Part shown: one piece after another, positions 1 through 5,033 of the stretch
Layout: each line of letters begins with the position of its first letter
Position numbering within the stretch: position 1 is the stretch's first letter
Assembly (NCBI GenBank): GCA_026193755.1
Contig: JAPHUI010000081.1
Coordinates: 1 to 5,033, forward strand
DNA from: Ignavibacteriaceae bacterium
GTDB lineage: Bacteria; Bacteroidota; Ignavibacteria; Ignavibacteriales; Ignavibacteriaceae
DNA length: 5,033 nt
Reading direction: 5' to 3'
Notes under the pieces: generated by a model
Databases searched by the model: none
Seen by the model: only the letters and a program-made list of their open reading frames with translations
What the model was told of the DNA's origin: nothing
Program-made: the position numbers and the translations under genes

Positions 1-183
1 AAATATAATCAATATGTATTTTGGATGAAATATATTTAACACAAATATCAAAATTTGATATGCTCTTTTGACCATCCACGTAAATTCTACAGTACCTTTA
101 TCTATAAATAAAAGGTAAAGACATATCTTCACACAGCTTGATCAAGCAGGTAAGACTGTGGTCGAAATAGAATCAGCGAAATT
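1..183. other. gene-free left edge with small inverted repeats
   Basis: No convincing gene is seen here. The stretch holds three small symmetric elements: an 8-bp inverted repeat around one central base at 45-61 (ATATCAAA/TTTGATAT), 7-bp arms TACCTTT/AAAGGTA separated by 11 bases at 93-117, and a perfect 12-bp palindrome GCTTGATCAAGC at 136-147. It lies downstream of the minus-strand lipoprotein gene ending at 184. The 93-117 element could fold at the transcript's 3' end, but no clear T-run follows, so it is not called a terminator. An ATG at 75 opens a minus-strand frame running off the window edge; it has too little support to call. Confidence 0.4.
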
Positions 184-591
184 CTATTGTTTGATATAAA
201 CTCTTGAAAAGCCATCATAATTATTATCGGCAATAACAAGTGTATCATTTGAAAGATAGGTAATAACTTCAGGTTCTTTACTGTTTTCATAAACAATAAA
301 ATCAAATTCATCTGTCGAGTAAATAGATTCTCTTTTTTCAATTTGAAAATTGGTAGCGCTTATTAAGCTGTCGTTATATAAAAATGAGACAGAATTATTT
401 TTATTAAAAACAATTAGGTGTCTTTCGATTTGTGTATCGACCTCGTTTATATCACCCGCAATTCCACCGGATTCATTTACTAATATCCACTTGCCATTCA
501 GAGGTAGATTAGAATTTTCAGTGACTGCTGTTTTACAACTAGTCAGAATAATTACAGCACTAATTAATAAAACATATATCTTGTTCATCAT
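184..591 (-). CDS. small lipoprotein, lipocalin-like N-terminal motif
   Basis: This is a predicted secreted lipoprotein of 135 residues with no assignable precise function. The N-terminus has Lys4, a hydrophobic stretch at about residues 5-17 and a lipobox L-T-S-C with the lipidated cysteine at 19, so the mature part should be anchored in the envelope. Residues 33-46 read GKWILVNESGGIAG, which resembles the first strand of lipocalin-like small lipoproteins common in Bacteroidota. The rest looks like alternating beta strands (for example HLIVF, SVSFLY, DTLVIA) ending with YDGFSRVYIK, consistent with a small barrel. Two ATG codons sit in tandem at 591 and 588; either could start, and no Shine-Dalgarno sequence is visible. 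The gene follows the lipoprotein gene ending at 639 after 47 bases on the same strand, so co-transcription is possible. That it is a real gene is fairly sure; the barrel fold is inferred. Confidence 0.8.
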   Translation of the reverse strand: MMNKIYVLLISAVIILTSCKTAVTENSNLPLNGKWILVNESGGIAGDINEVDTQIERHLIVFNKNNSVSFLYNDSLISATNFQIEKRESIYSTDEFDFIVYENSKEPEVITYLSNDTLVIADNNYDGFSRVYIKQ

Positions 592-638
592 TTAACCCCA
601 ATTGAAAATTAACACAAAAACATTAATAATTTTATTTG

Positions 639-1121
639 CTAATAACCAGAGGTCACAATAACAGACAGCTCTTTTTTTTCTGTGTCCAGAATAGCAAATA
701 TTATATCATTTAAATTATCAACTTCATCACAGGATCTTGTTTCTGTAGCATTAAGCACATCATCACCAGCAGTTTTGCAATAATAATAACCATTTTCTGT
801 TTCTGTGGGTATTAGCTTATCCTTAAACCACAACTTACTTTTGCATTCAGGATCTATGGGAAGTTTTTTTAGCCCCTTAGTCTGCATATTTTTTATCCAT
901 TCGTTCATATCTTCATTACTTAACAAATACTTTGCAGAAATATTTAAGCCTTCTCTTTGCCCAAAACCAACCATTGTAGGAAATCCATCATAGGCAATCA
1001 TTTCTGCGTCGTCGGGAATATCAAAATGTTTTTCTAATGCAGATTTATCTGAACTATCAGTTAACCATTGGCAGGAGTTCGTAACAAGTAATAATAGAAA
1101 GAAAACAAAACATTTTTTCAT
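639..1121 (-). CDS. hypothetical lipoprotein
   Basis: This is a predicted lipoprotein of 160 residues that I do not recognise as a named family. The signal peptide has Lys2-Lys3, a hydrophobic core at about residues 5-13 and a lipobox-like T-N-S-C with the cysteine at 17. The mature part begins with a polar linker and then reads FDIPDDAEMIAYDGFP at 33-48. It also has a Trp at 75, a Gly-Tyr-Tyr-Tyr stretch at 111-114 and three further cysteines (93, 115, 131), one of which may stay unpaired unless it has a partner. The C-terminus (about 136-160) looks like alternating hydrophobic segments ending in a Tyr. The start is supported by the signal peptide beginning at once. No Shine-Dalgarno sequence is present, and an inverted repeat at 1125-1152 sits just upstream of the ATG. 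It is followed 47 bases later by another lipoprotein gene. Confidence 0.78.
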   Translation of the reverse strand: MKKCFVFFLLLLVTNSCQWLTDSSDKSALEKHFDIPDDAEMIAYDGFPTMVGFGQREGLNISAKYLLSNEDMNEWIKNMQTKGLKKLPIDPECKSKLWFKDKLIPTETENGYYYCKTAGDDVLNATETRSCDEVDNLNDIIFAILDTEKKELSVIVTSGY

Positions 1122-1124
1122 TAT

Positions 1125-1152
1125 TAAGCCGGTCTACAGTTTAAGACGCTTA
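1125..1152 (-). promoter_or_regulatory. hairpin-forming inverted repeat beside a start codon
   Basis: On the plus strand the left arm is TAAGC, then two unpaired bases CG, then GTCT. The right arm is AGAC followed directly by GCTTA. The nine paired bases enclose an eight-base loop. On the minus-strand transcript this structure would end three bases before the ATG of the lipoprotein gene at 1121, so it could affect ribosome access. No T-run follows it, so it is not a classical terminator. Its regulatory role is inferred from position only. Confidence 0.3.
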
Positions 1153-1171
1153 CAATTTAATGGTGTTCCTG

Positions 1172-1213
1172 ATTAAAAAAGAAAAAAGCATCAAACAACT
1201 CTTGCCAAAACAT
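1172..1213. repeat. imperfect direct repeat, copy A, after the operon
   Basis: This A-rich stretch resembles 2624-2659. By eye, 33 of the 36 bases of the other copy find a match when three short gaps are allowed. The best shared blocks are AAAAAAGCATCAA (13 identical bases) and the ending CC.AAACAT. It lies between the methyltransferase stop and the lipoprotein start. On the minus strand it reads TTGATGCTTTTTT, a T-rich run that might help end transcription of the methyltransferase operon. Confidence 0.45.
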
Positions 1214-1234
1214 CAGGTGTTTCTGTTAATAAAC

Positions 1235-1882
1235 TCAGACTTTCTTCCCAATTGCAAAAATCCGTTCATTGCTTATCTCGAAATCATAAGGTTTTCGTTT
1301 ATCAAAGAATTCCAGGAGAAAGCCCGCCCCACTAAAGTAAGCTACAATTTCCTCCGGCGTAAAGAGAGTTGAGTAAATTTTAGTTTTTATTTCCAACAGG
1401 TTATCGATGTATCCCTCATTAGTGCCTGCCTTAACGGCCACCAGCAGATAACCATCAGGTTTAATCACTCTGCGGAACTCAGTGAATATTCTGTTCACAT
1501 AAATTTTTGGAGTATTTATTATTGAGTAAAAAGATATGAGACCGTTAAAAGAGTTATCATCAAAAGGCATACTGCTGATATCTGAACATTCAAACTTCAT
1601 ATCTGGATTGTATATGCGTGCAAACTCAACACATTTTTCTGATATGTCTACGCCAACGACTTTAATTCCCTTATCAGACAGGTATCTTCCAATATGTCCC
1701 GAAGGACCGCACCCAGCCTCGCAAACAAGCGAGTCCTTGTTGAATCTGATAGCAAAAGAATCAAGCAGCTTCCGGTCGTATTCTTTTTTATTAATTTCGT
1801 TATGGAAAAGGTCGTGGTATTTTTGAGCAGCAAGGTTGTATGCCTGTTGAGTGAATGAGTTTATTTTTTCAAGGGGCTCCAT
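1235..1882 (-). CDS. class I SAM-dependent methyltransferase
   Basis: This soluble enzyme of 215 residues is predicted to transfer a methyl group from S-adenosylmethionine to an unknown substrate. The Rossmann-type core is clear. Motif I is LVCEAGCGPSGHIGRYL at 52-68 with the Gly-rich AdoMet loop (E-A-G-C-G-P-S-G). The acidic strand end VVGVDIS at 75-81 supplies the ribose-binding Asp79. The motif III-like segment DISSMPFDDNSFNGLIS is at 101-117, and the post-motif strand IKPDGYLLVAV is at 140-150. The C-terminal part has F-T-P-E-E-I at 174-179 and ends F-A-I-G-K-K-V, as in many Methyltransf_11/25-type proteins. Length is normal and the frame is intact. It starts 13 bases after the acetyltransferase stop and has no Shine-Dalgarno sequence, so it is very probably the last gene of one transcript. 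The substrate cannot be read from the sequence; small molecule, peptide and protein targets are all open. Confidence 0.9.
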   Translation of the reverse strand: MEPLEKINSFTQQAYNLAAQKYHDLFHNEINKKEYDRKLLDSFAIRFNKDSLVCEAGCGPSGHIGRYLSDKGIKVVGVDISEKCVEFARIYNPDMKFECSDISSMPFDDNSFNGLISFYSIINTPKIYVNRIFTEFRRVIKPDGYLLVAVKAGTNEGYIDNLLEIKTKIYSTLFTPEEIVAYFSGAGFLLEFFDKRKPYDFEISNERIFAIGKKV

Positions 1883-1895
1883 ATTTGAGGAATAG

Positions 1896-2480
1896 TTATG
1901 TTATTATTTTTTCTTTAAGATCTTTTTCAAGAAGTGAATAAATTATGCTGTCAAGAAATTTGCCGTTGAATAAGTAGTTCTCTCTAAAATATGCTTCTTT
2001 TTTAAAGCCGATCTTTTCTAATACCCTTTTGGATTTTTCATTACCGGGATTTACATTTGCCTCAATACTGTGGAGCTTCATATTGTTAAAACCAAACTTT
2101 GCCATTCTCTTCAGAGTTTCATGCATATATCCCTTTCCCCAATATTCGGGTTTAAGAGCATAACCGATTTCAGCCCGGCAATGTTCGGGAATTATCCTGA
2201 AGAATCCGAAGTAGCCAACAAAACTAGTTGAAGGTTTTTCAATAATCGCCCAGTTAATTCCGGTTTCTTTTTTATAAAATTCTTCAACTGATCGAATCAG
2301 TTCTTCTGCATCTTCAATTGATTCAAATCTAGTTACATCCATAAATCTCATAACATCATCGCTAGACCGGATGCGAAATAGATCTTTTGCATCGCCAAGT
2401 AAAATTTTACGAAACACAAGTCTTTCGCTCTCAAATTCGGGGAATGTTTTAAAAACACTTTTATCTATTTCTAGGATCAT
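1896..2480 (-). CDS. GNAT-family N-acetyltransferase, RimJ/RimL type
   Basis: This 194-residue enzyme is predicted to transfer an acetyl group from acetyl-CoA to an amino group. The opening strand ESERLVFRKILLGDAKDLFRI (about 17-37) is the standard start of RimJ/RimL-like GNATs (Acetyltransf_3). The beta4 region GYFGFFRI is at 89-96 and AEIGYALKPEYWGKGYMHE at 103-121 holds the acetyl-CoA pyrophosphate loop (Y-W-G-K-G-Y-M). The usual later motif follows: IEANVNPGNEKSKRVLEKIGFKKEA at 139-163, with the N-x-x-S pattern and the IGF turn. RimJ/RimL enzymes act on ribosomal protein N-termini, but paralogues acetylate antibiotics, peptides or metabolites, so the substrate is not assigned. Its ATG overlaps the stop codon of the 37-residue frame upstream (ATGA). 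It has no Shine-Dalgarno sequence of its own at normal spacing, which points to translational coupling. The methyltransferase gene follows after 13 bases. Confidence 0.92.
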   Translation of the reverse strand: MILEIDKSVFKTFPEFESERLVFRKILLGDAKDLFRIRSSDDVMRFMDVTRFESIEDAEELIRSVEEFYKKETGINWAIIEKPSTSFVGYFGFFRIIPEHCRAEIGYALKPEYWGKGYMHETLKRMAKFGFNNMKLHSIEANVNPGNEKSKRVLEKIGFKKEAYFRENYLFNGKFLDSIIYSLLEKDLKEKIIT

Positions 2481-2590
2481 TTAGTAATTAAATAATAGTT
2501 TTTGTTTCTTTCCTTAATTGCACCATATGGTGCAACTTCCCACATCAAAGCGATAGCGGTTGGAATATGGAGTAACATTTGGTTAAGCAT
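2477..2590 (-). CDS. 37-residue peptide, first gene of the GNAT-methyltransferase operon
   Basis: This short frame encodes a peptide I do not recognise. It is supported by three things seen directly. A perfect AAAGGAGGT ribosome-binding site lies four bases before the ATG, an ATGA overlap joins it to the acetyltransferase start, and no other gene in the window has a comparable ribosome-binding site. The N-terminal half is hydrophobic (LLHIPTAIALMW, residues 6-17). The middle reads EVAPYGAI (18-25), and the end is polar and basic (KERNKNYYLITK, 26-37). There is no cysteine, no clear cleavage site and no double-glycine leader. The hydrophobic segment is too short for a confident membrane helix. 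It may be a leader that passes ribosomes to the acetyltransferase, a small functional protein, or a peptide modified by its two neighbour enzymes. That it is translated is likely; its function is unknown. Confidence 0.68.
   Translation of the reverse strand: MLNQMLLHIPTAIALMWEVAPYGAIKERNKNYYLITK
2518..2535. promoter_or_regulatory. perfect 18-bp palindrome inside the short frame
   Basis: TTGCACCATATGGTGCAA is identical to its reverse complement over all 18 bases. In the minus-strand mRNA it can fold as a seven-pair stem (UUGCACC with GGUGCAA) closed by an AUAU loop, ending 37 bases before the acetyltransferase start. As DNA it has the symmetry of a dimeric repressor operator. It spans the codons of residues 19-25, so its sequence is also constrained by the peptide. 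No T-run follows, so it is not a terminator. Operator or RNA hairpin is inference. Confidence 0.5.
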
Positions 2591-2594
2591 ACTT

Positions 2595-2603
2595 ACCTCC
2601 TTT
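2595..2603 (-). promoter_or_regulatory. consensus ribosome-binding site for the 37-residue frame
   Basis: On the minus strand this reads AAAGGAGGT, fully complementary over nine bases to the usual anti-Shine-Dalgarno end of 16S rRNA. It stands four bases before the ATG at 2590. The other genes here have no recognisable site or only a weak purine run, so this element decides that the short frame is a real start rather than a chance ORF. Confidence 0.8.
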
Positions 2604-2623
2604 ATTATTTGCCTGCAACTTAA

Positions 2624-2659
2624 ATTAAAAATAAAAAAGCATCAACTTTACCGAAACAT
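2624..2659. repeat. imperfect direct repeat, copy B, before the operon
   Basis: This is the second copy of the A-rich element at 1172-1213, in the same orientation. It shares the blocks ATTAAAAA, AAAAAAGCATCAA and CC.AAACAT, with three mismatches and three short gaps against copy A. It lies between the 37-residue frame and the divergent Rieske gene, so the two copies bracket the peptide, acetyltransferase and methyltransferase genes. It may also overlap the operon's promoter region, though no convincing promoter was recognised. Confidence 0.45.
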
Positions 2660-2805
2660 ATTGAAAAATTTGGATTGGAATCTTTAGTTTCCTTTTTATG
2701 ACCTCATATTTTTCCACTGTTTTCCGAATTAATTCTTTCTTTATGTTTAATGGAAAGGAAGTCTTAGATTACAAAGAATACATATTCACAAATTTTGAAA
2801 GTAAA

Positions 2806-3288
2806 ATGAAATTATCACGCAGAGAATTTTTTGTTAAATCCGTCAGTGCAATTGCAGTAGTTTCGGCGTCCGGGCTTATGACTACAATTATTAATAGCTG
2901 TACTAATAATAATCCAACAGCACCTTCCAATACTACTCCTTTAAGTACTATCCAGGGTACTGTTGTAAATAATGAAATAAGTGTCAGTCTTGGGGCATCT
3001 TCTCCCATTGCAAATAAAAATACCCGAGCACTTGTTCTATATAACAATGGTGCGGGAGCAATCATTGTAGAACATAATTCAGATGATTCCTATAAAGCAA
3101 TTTCAGGAATTTGTACACACCAGGGATGCATTGTTTCTGAATTCGAAGGAAGCAGTAATGACTTTGTTTGTCCATGTCATAATTCAAGGTTTGATTTGAA
3201 TGGGCAGGTTGTTCAGGGACCGGCATCCACTAATTTAGCAGGATATAATACAAGGATTGAAAATAATTCTTTAATTATAACTCTCTAA
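2806..3288 (+). CDS. Tat-exported Rieske [2Fe-2S] lipoprotein
   Basis: This is a predicted electron-transfer protein of 160 residues, folded in the cytoplasm and exported by the twin-arginine route. The start at 2806 puts the Tat motif S-R-R-E-F-F-V-K at residues 4-11, followed by a hydrophobic stretch (about 12-29) and a lipobox-like I-N-S-C with Cys32. The frame stays open upstream to an ATG at 2698, but that would bury the signal behind 36 extra residues. A weak GAAAG precedes the chosen ATG. An Asn/Thr/Pro-rich linker (33-50) leads to the Rieske domain. Box I is C-T-H-Q-G-C at 103-108 and box II is C-P-C-H-N-S at 122-127. Cluster ligands are therefore Cys103, His105, Cys122 and His125, with Cys108 and Cys124 placed for the usual disulfide. 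The stop follows LIITL. It stands alone, with no cytochrome b or c gene in view, so membership of a bc1-type complex cannot be claimed; the redox partner is unknown. Confidence 0.9.
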   Translation: MKLSRREFFVKSVSAIAVVSASGLMTTIINSCTNNNPTAPSNTTPLSTIQGTVVNNEISVSLGASSPIANKNTRALVLYNNGAGAIIVEHNSDDSYKAISGICTHQGCIVSEFEGSSNDFVCPCHNSRFDLNGQVVQGPASTNLAGYNTRIENNSLIITL

Positions 3289-3412
3289 TATTTCATTCAA
3301 TTATTTATGGGCACGAATTAAACTTAGTCCCAATTGAGAAAAGCATAAAAGTAAAAACATTTGCAACTTTTAATAAACCCTTGCGAGCATAAATTTATTT
3401 TTTTAAAACTTA
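3289..3412. other. convergent intergenic spacer
   Basis: This spacer lies between the ends of the Rieske gene and the cyclase gene, where each transcript would terminate. A weak symmetric element is present: TGGG at 3308-3311 can pair with CCCA at 3329-3332, flanked by CAATT and AATTG. On the minus strand GCAA/TTGC arms enclose a 14-base loop, with T-rich sequence beyond them. Neither is strong enough to call a terminator. Confidence 0.3.
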
Positions 3413-4465
3413 CTAATCCTCGGTAATCCCTTTTAACCCGTATATTTTTACTTTCTTTTGTTTTCCTTTCAATTGAAGCTCACCCACAAATTCGGATTTC
3501 AGATATTCCGGCACCTTAATGTTTTCCAAAATATAGTTACTAATTAAAAAACATTGGTTGTGTTTGTTGCATTCATCCTGGATTCTTGAAGTTGTATTCA
3601 AAACGTCACCGTGGTAGACAATTTCTTTTTTAATGCTGCCTATCCATGTAACAGAAACCTTTCCGGCATGTAAAGCTGCTTTAAATTGCGGGTAAACCCC
3701 GTACTTATTCAAATAACTTTCTTTATTTAATTCGATATTGTTTTTTATATCAAAAAAACAATTTATGCACCTGGAATGTTTTATCCCATCTGTCAATGAC
3801 CAGGTTAGAACTATTTCATCACCTATGTATTGATAGATTTCAGCTTTTGACATAAGAATGGCGCCTGTCATATCGTGGTAATAATCAATTAGAAAAGAGC
3901 TGTATTTAATGTTGCCGATTTTTTCTGCAATAGCTGTAGATGAATTTAAATCAATAAACAAAAATATTTTATCAATCTCTTCGGGACGGTGATATTTACC
4001 AGTAATGTACTTTAATAAATCTCCTGGCCTGTGCAATCTTTTTATCTGTATCAGAGAAATCGCCAAAACTGATATAAAGGTTATAATACCGAGATCTCTC
4101 AAATAGTTTTCTTTGTAAAAGGCGAAGTATATTGATTCACTGAGAGACAAATCCGAAATAAAAAACTTACTAATTGAATTAATTGATAATTCAAAAAAAG
4201 CAAACACAGCAGAATAAACCACTGTGCGAAATAAAAGGAGAAACAGGTAGCTCTTTTTTCTGAATTTTTCGAGAAACAGGAATTCTTCACAAATTCCAAC
4301 TATGGTACCGACCAAAAGACCTATTATCATTCCTCGTATAGTCGGAAGATAAATCTCTATTCTGTCAATATATTGAAGTGCTAATCCGATCCCGGCCCCA
4401 ACAACAGTTCCAATTATACTGTAGTATGAAACGTTCTTTAATTTATATTTTCTTGTTACAAACAT
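3413..4465 (-). CDS. membrane-anchored class III adenylate/guanylate cyclase
   Basis: This 350-residue protein has four predicted membrane helices (about 15-33, 43-62, 73-96 and 124-142) and a C-terminal cytoplasmic cyclase domain (about 165-345), which should make a cyclic nucleotide from ATP or GTP as a dimer. The catalytic signature is complete for chemistry. Metal ligands are Asp172 (FLFIDLNSST) and Asp216 (YQYIGDEIVLTW), 44 residues apart as in other class III enzymes. The transition-state pair is Asn290 and Arg294 (GDVLNTTSR). The two base-reading positions are unusual: Gln212 where adenylate cyclases normally have Lys, and Val283 where Asp or Thr is common, so substrate choice is uncertain. 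There is no HAMP or recognised sensor domain; the membrane part may sense the signal. The start follows from the helices; no Shine-Dalgarno sequence is seen. It lies 151 bases after the HsmA-type gene on the same strand; a shared transcript is uncertain. Confidence 0.9.
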   Translation of the reverse strand: MFVTRKYKLKNVSYYSIIGTVVGAGIGLALQYIDRIEIYLPTIRGMIIGLLVGTIVGICEEFLFLEKFRKKSYLFLLLFRTVVYSAVFAFFELSINSISKFFISDLSLSESIYFAFYKENYLRDLGIITFISVLAISLIQIKRLHRPGDLLKYITGKYHRPEEIDKIFLFIDLNSSTAIAEKIGNIKYSSFLIDYYHDMTGAILMSKAEIYQYIGDEIVLTWSLTDGIKHSRCINCFFDIKNNIELNKESYLNKYGVYPQFKAALHAGKVSVTWIGSIKKEIVYHGDVLNTTSRIQDECNKHNQCFLISNYILENIKVPEYLKSEFVGELQLKGKQKKVKIYGLKGITED

Positions 4466-4616
4466 TTTATCGGGGAAACAGAGTTAAAAATTATTCTGAG
4501 TCAGTGCTTAATATTTAACCAAAATAGAAATAAATAAAAAGTTTTTAAAGAAATTGATTTTTGTGTTTAAAAAAACCACAATTTATAACTATAACCTGAA
4601 TGAAAACGGTAAAGAA
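4466..4616. other. intergenic spacer with a weak hairpin
   Basis: No gene is seen in this very AT-rich spacer between the HsmA-type gene and the cyclase gene. At 4561-4581 TTGTGTTT can pair with AAACCACAA, leaving one bulged base and a loop of four A on the plus strand. On the minus strand it stands about 36 bases after the HsmA-type stop and could mark its 3' end, but no clean T-run follows. A promoter for the cyclase gene should also lie here; none is convincing. Confidence 0.3.
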
Positions 4617-4997
4617 TTATCCCCGCATACCAAGGTACATACCTCCAATATATGGAATCAACCAAAACATCCACACGAAAATACTGAAGCGATGAAAGCG
4701 TGTTAGCATTCTTTCACTTCCCTTTCTTACAACATAAGTTGCCCAAACAGCGTGAAAAAACATTAACCATAGAGCTATTTGTCCTGTTAAAGTATGAGGC
4801 TCGCTCAAATCAAACGGACCCTTTGCCATCAGGTGCATAGCCCACGTACCTGAAACATCAAACGTAAAACCAATCCAGAAAGCAACTACATGCCACGATT
4901 TAAGATAACGGGCAAGTCTTTCTGCCCACACACCAAGTGAATAAAAGAATAATGCTGCAGTTATCAAAATAGCGGAGATAATCACAGGTGAACTCAT
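4617..4997 (-). CDS. hsmA: HsmA/TIGR03987-type four-helix membrane protein
   Basis: This is a small inner-membrane protein of 126 residues, the usual size of the TIGR03987/HsmA family, whose biochemical role is not settled. Four membrane helices are visible at about 4-24, 35-56, 69-90 and 103-124. Recognisable family features are the start SPVIISAILITAALFFYSLG, the W-A-E-R after helix 1 (24-27), the W-H-V-V-A-F-W-I-G at 35-43, F-H-A-V-W-A-T at 81-87 and F-H-R-F-S-I-F-V-W at 101-109. Histidines at 36, 55, 68, 82 and 102 lie in or near helices and could bind a metal or heme, but this is only a thought. The family call rests on recalled sequence resemblance, so the symbol is tentative. No Shine-Dalgarno sequence is seen. 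On the minus strand upstream TATCTTTA resembles part of the Bacteroidota -7 element, but the -33 part would lie at or beyond the window edge. Confidence 0.8.
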   Translation of the reverse strand: MSSPVIISAILITAALFFYSLGVWAERLARYLKSWHVVAFWIGFTFDVSGTWAMHLMAKGPFDLSEPHTLTGQIALWLMFFHAVWATYVVRKGSERMLTRFHRFSIFVWMFWLIPYIGGMYLGMRG

Positions 4998-5033
4998 CGA
5001 TTTAACTTTTTACTAAAGATAAAAACGAGGAAG

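Noticed and set aside
1..75. Minus-strand frame from ATG at 75 running off the left edge, hydrophobic
   Set aside because: Only 25 codons are in view, with no Shine-Dalgarno sequence and no family resemblance; AT-rich DNA gives such frames by chance.
1122..1234. Idea that the inverted repeat and the flanking repeats are integron attC sites
   Set aside because: No paired core sites of the GTTRRRY/RYYYAAC type are placed as attC requires, the repeat copies are not themselves hairpins, and the flanked unit holds three genes in operon form.
1536..1826. Plus-strand open frame of 96 codons
   Set aside because: It is fully antisense to the methyltransferase gene, whose motifs are unambiguous; the plus frame has no recognisable protein character.
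2477..2590. Identification of the 37-residue peptide as PqqA
   Set aside because: It shares only the Glu-x-x-x-Tyr spacing and a Met-Trp; length and surrounding sequence differ from PqqA and no pqqB-E genes are in view.
2502..2687. Plus-strand open frame of 61 codons beginning with TTG
   Set aside because: It lies antisense to the 37-residue frame, has no ribosome-binding site, and ends in low-complexity Lys/Leu-rich sequence derived from the A-rich repeat. The minus-strand frame explains the region better.
2698..2805. 36-residue N-terminal extension of the Rieske protein from the ATG at 2698
   Set aside because: The twin-arginine signal normally lies at the very N-terminus, and the extension shows no domain character. 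The internal ATG at 2806 gives a normal signal peptide.
4561..4581. Intrinsic terminator for the HsmA-type gene
   Set aside because: The stem is nearly all A-T, has a bulge, and is not followed by a T-run on the minus strand.

Overview
The window is about 5 kb of AT-rich chromosomal DNA. It probably comes from the Bacteroidota/Ignavibacteriota side of the FCB group. The reasons are short lipoproteins with LTSC/TNSC-type lipoboxes, an Asn/Thr-rich Tat-exported Rieske lipoprotein, a class III cyclase of the 'YQYIGDEIVLTW…YHGDVLNTTSR' type common in that group, and almost no Shine-Dalgarno sequences ahead of the start codons. No rRNA, tRNA, CRISPR array, transposase or integrase was seen. The placement is an inference from protein style, not a marker gene.

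Layout, left to right. 1-183 holds no supportable gene. 184-591 and 639-1121 (both minus) encode two small unrelated predicted lipoproteins; the first is lipocalin-like near its N-terminus. 1235-1882 (SAM-dependent methyltransferase) and 1896-2480 (RimJ/RimL-type GNAT acetyltransferase) form a tight minus-strand operon. It is headed by a very short gene at 2477-2590 encoding 37 residues. That gene has the only textbook ribosome-binding site in the window (AAAGGAGGT), and its stop codon overlaps the acetyltransferase start as ATGA. 2806-3288 (plus) is a Tat-exported Rieske [2Fe-2S] lipoprotein transcribed divergently from the operon. 3413-4465 (minus) is a four-helix membrane protein with a C-terminal class III nucleotide cyclase domain. 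4617-4997 (minus) is a four-helix HsmA/TIGR03987-type membrane protein.

How the parts relate. The only clear functional unit is the peptide-acetyltransferase-methyltransferase operon. The acetyltransferase has no Shine-Dalgarno sequence of its own, so it probably depends on ribosomes that have just translated the short frame. Inside the short frame lies a perfect 18-bp palindrome that could fold as an mRNA hairpin or act as a DNA operator. Two imperfect copies of a roughly 40-bp A-rich sequence lie in the same orientation just before and just after this operon, so it may have moved or been duplicated as a cassette. The short peptide could be a regulatory leader, a small protein, or a substrate of the two enzymes; the sequence does not decide. 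The remaining genes look like an ordinary mixture of envelope and signalling genes.
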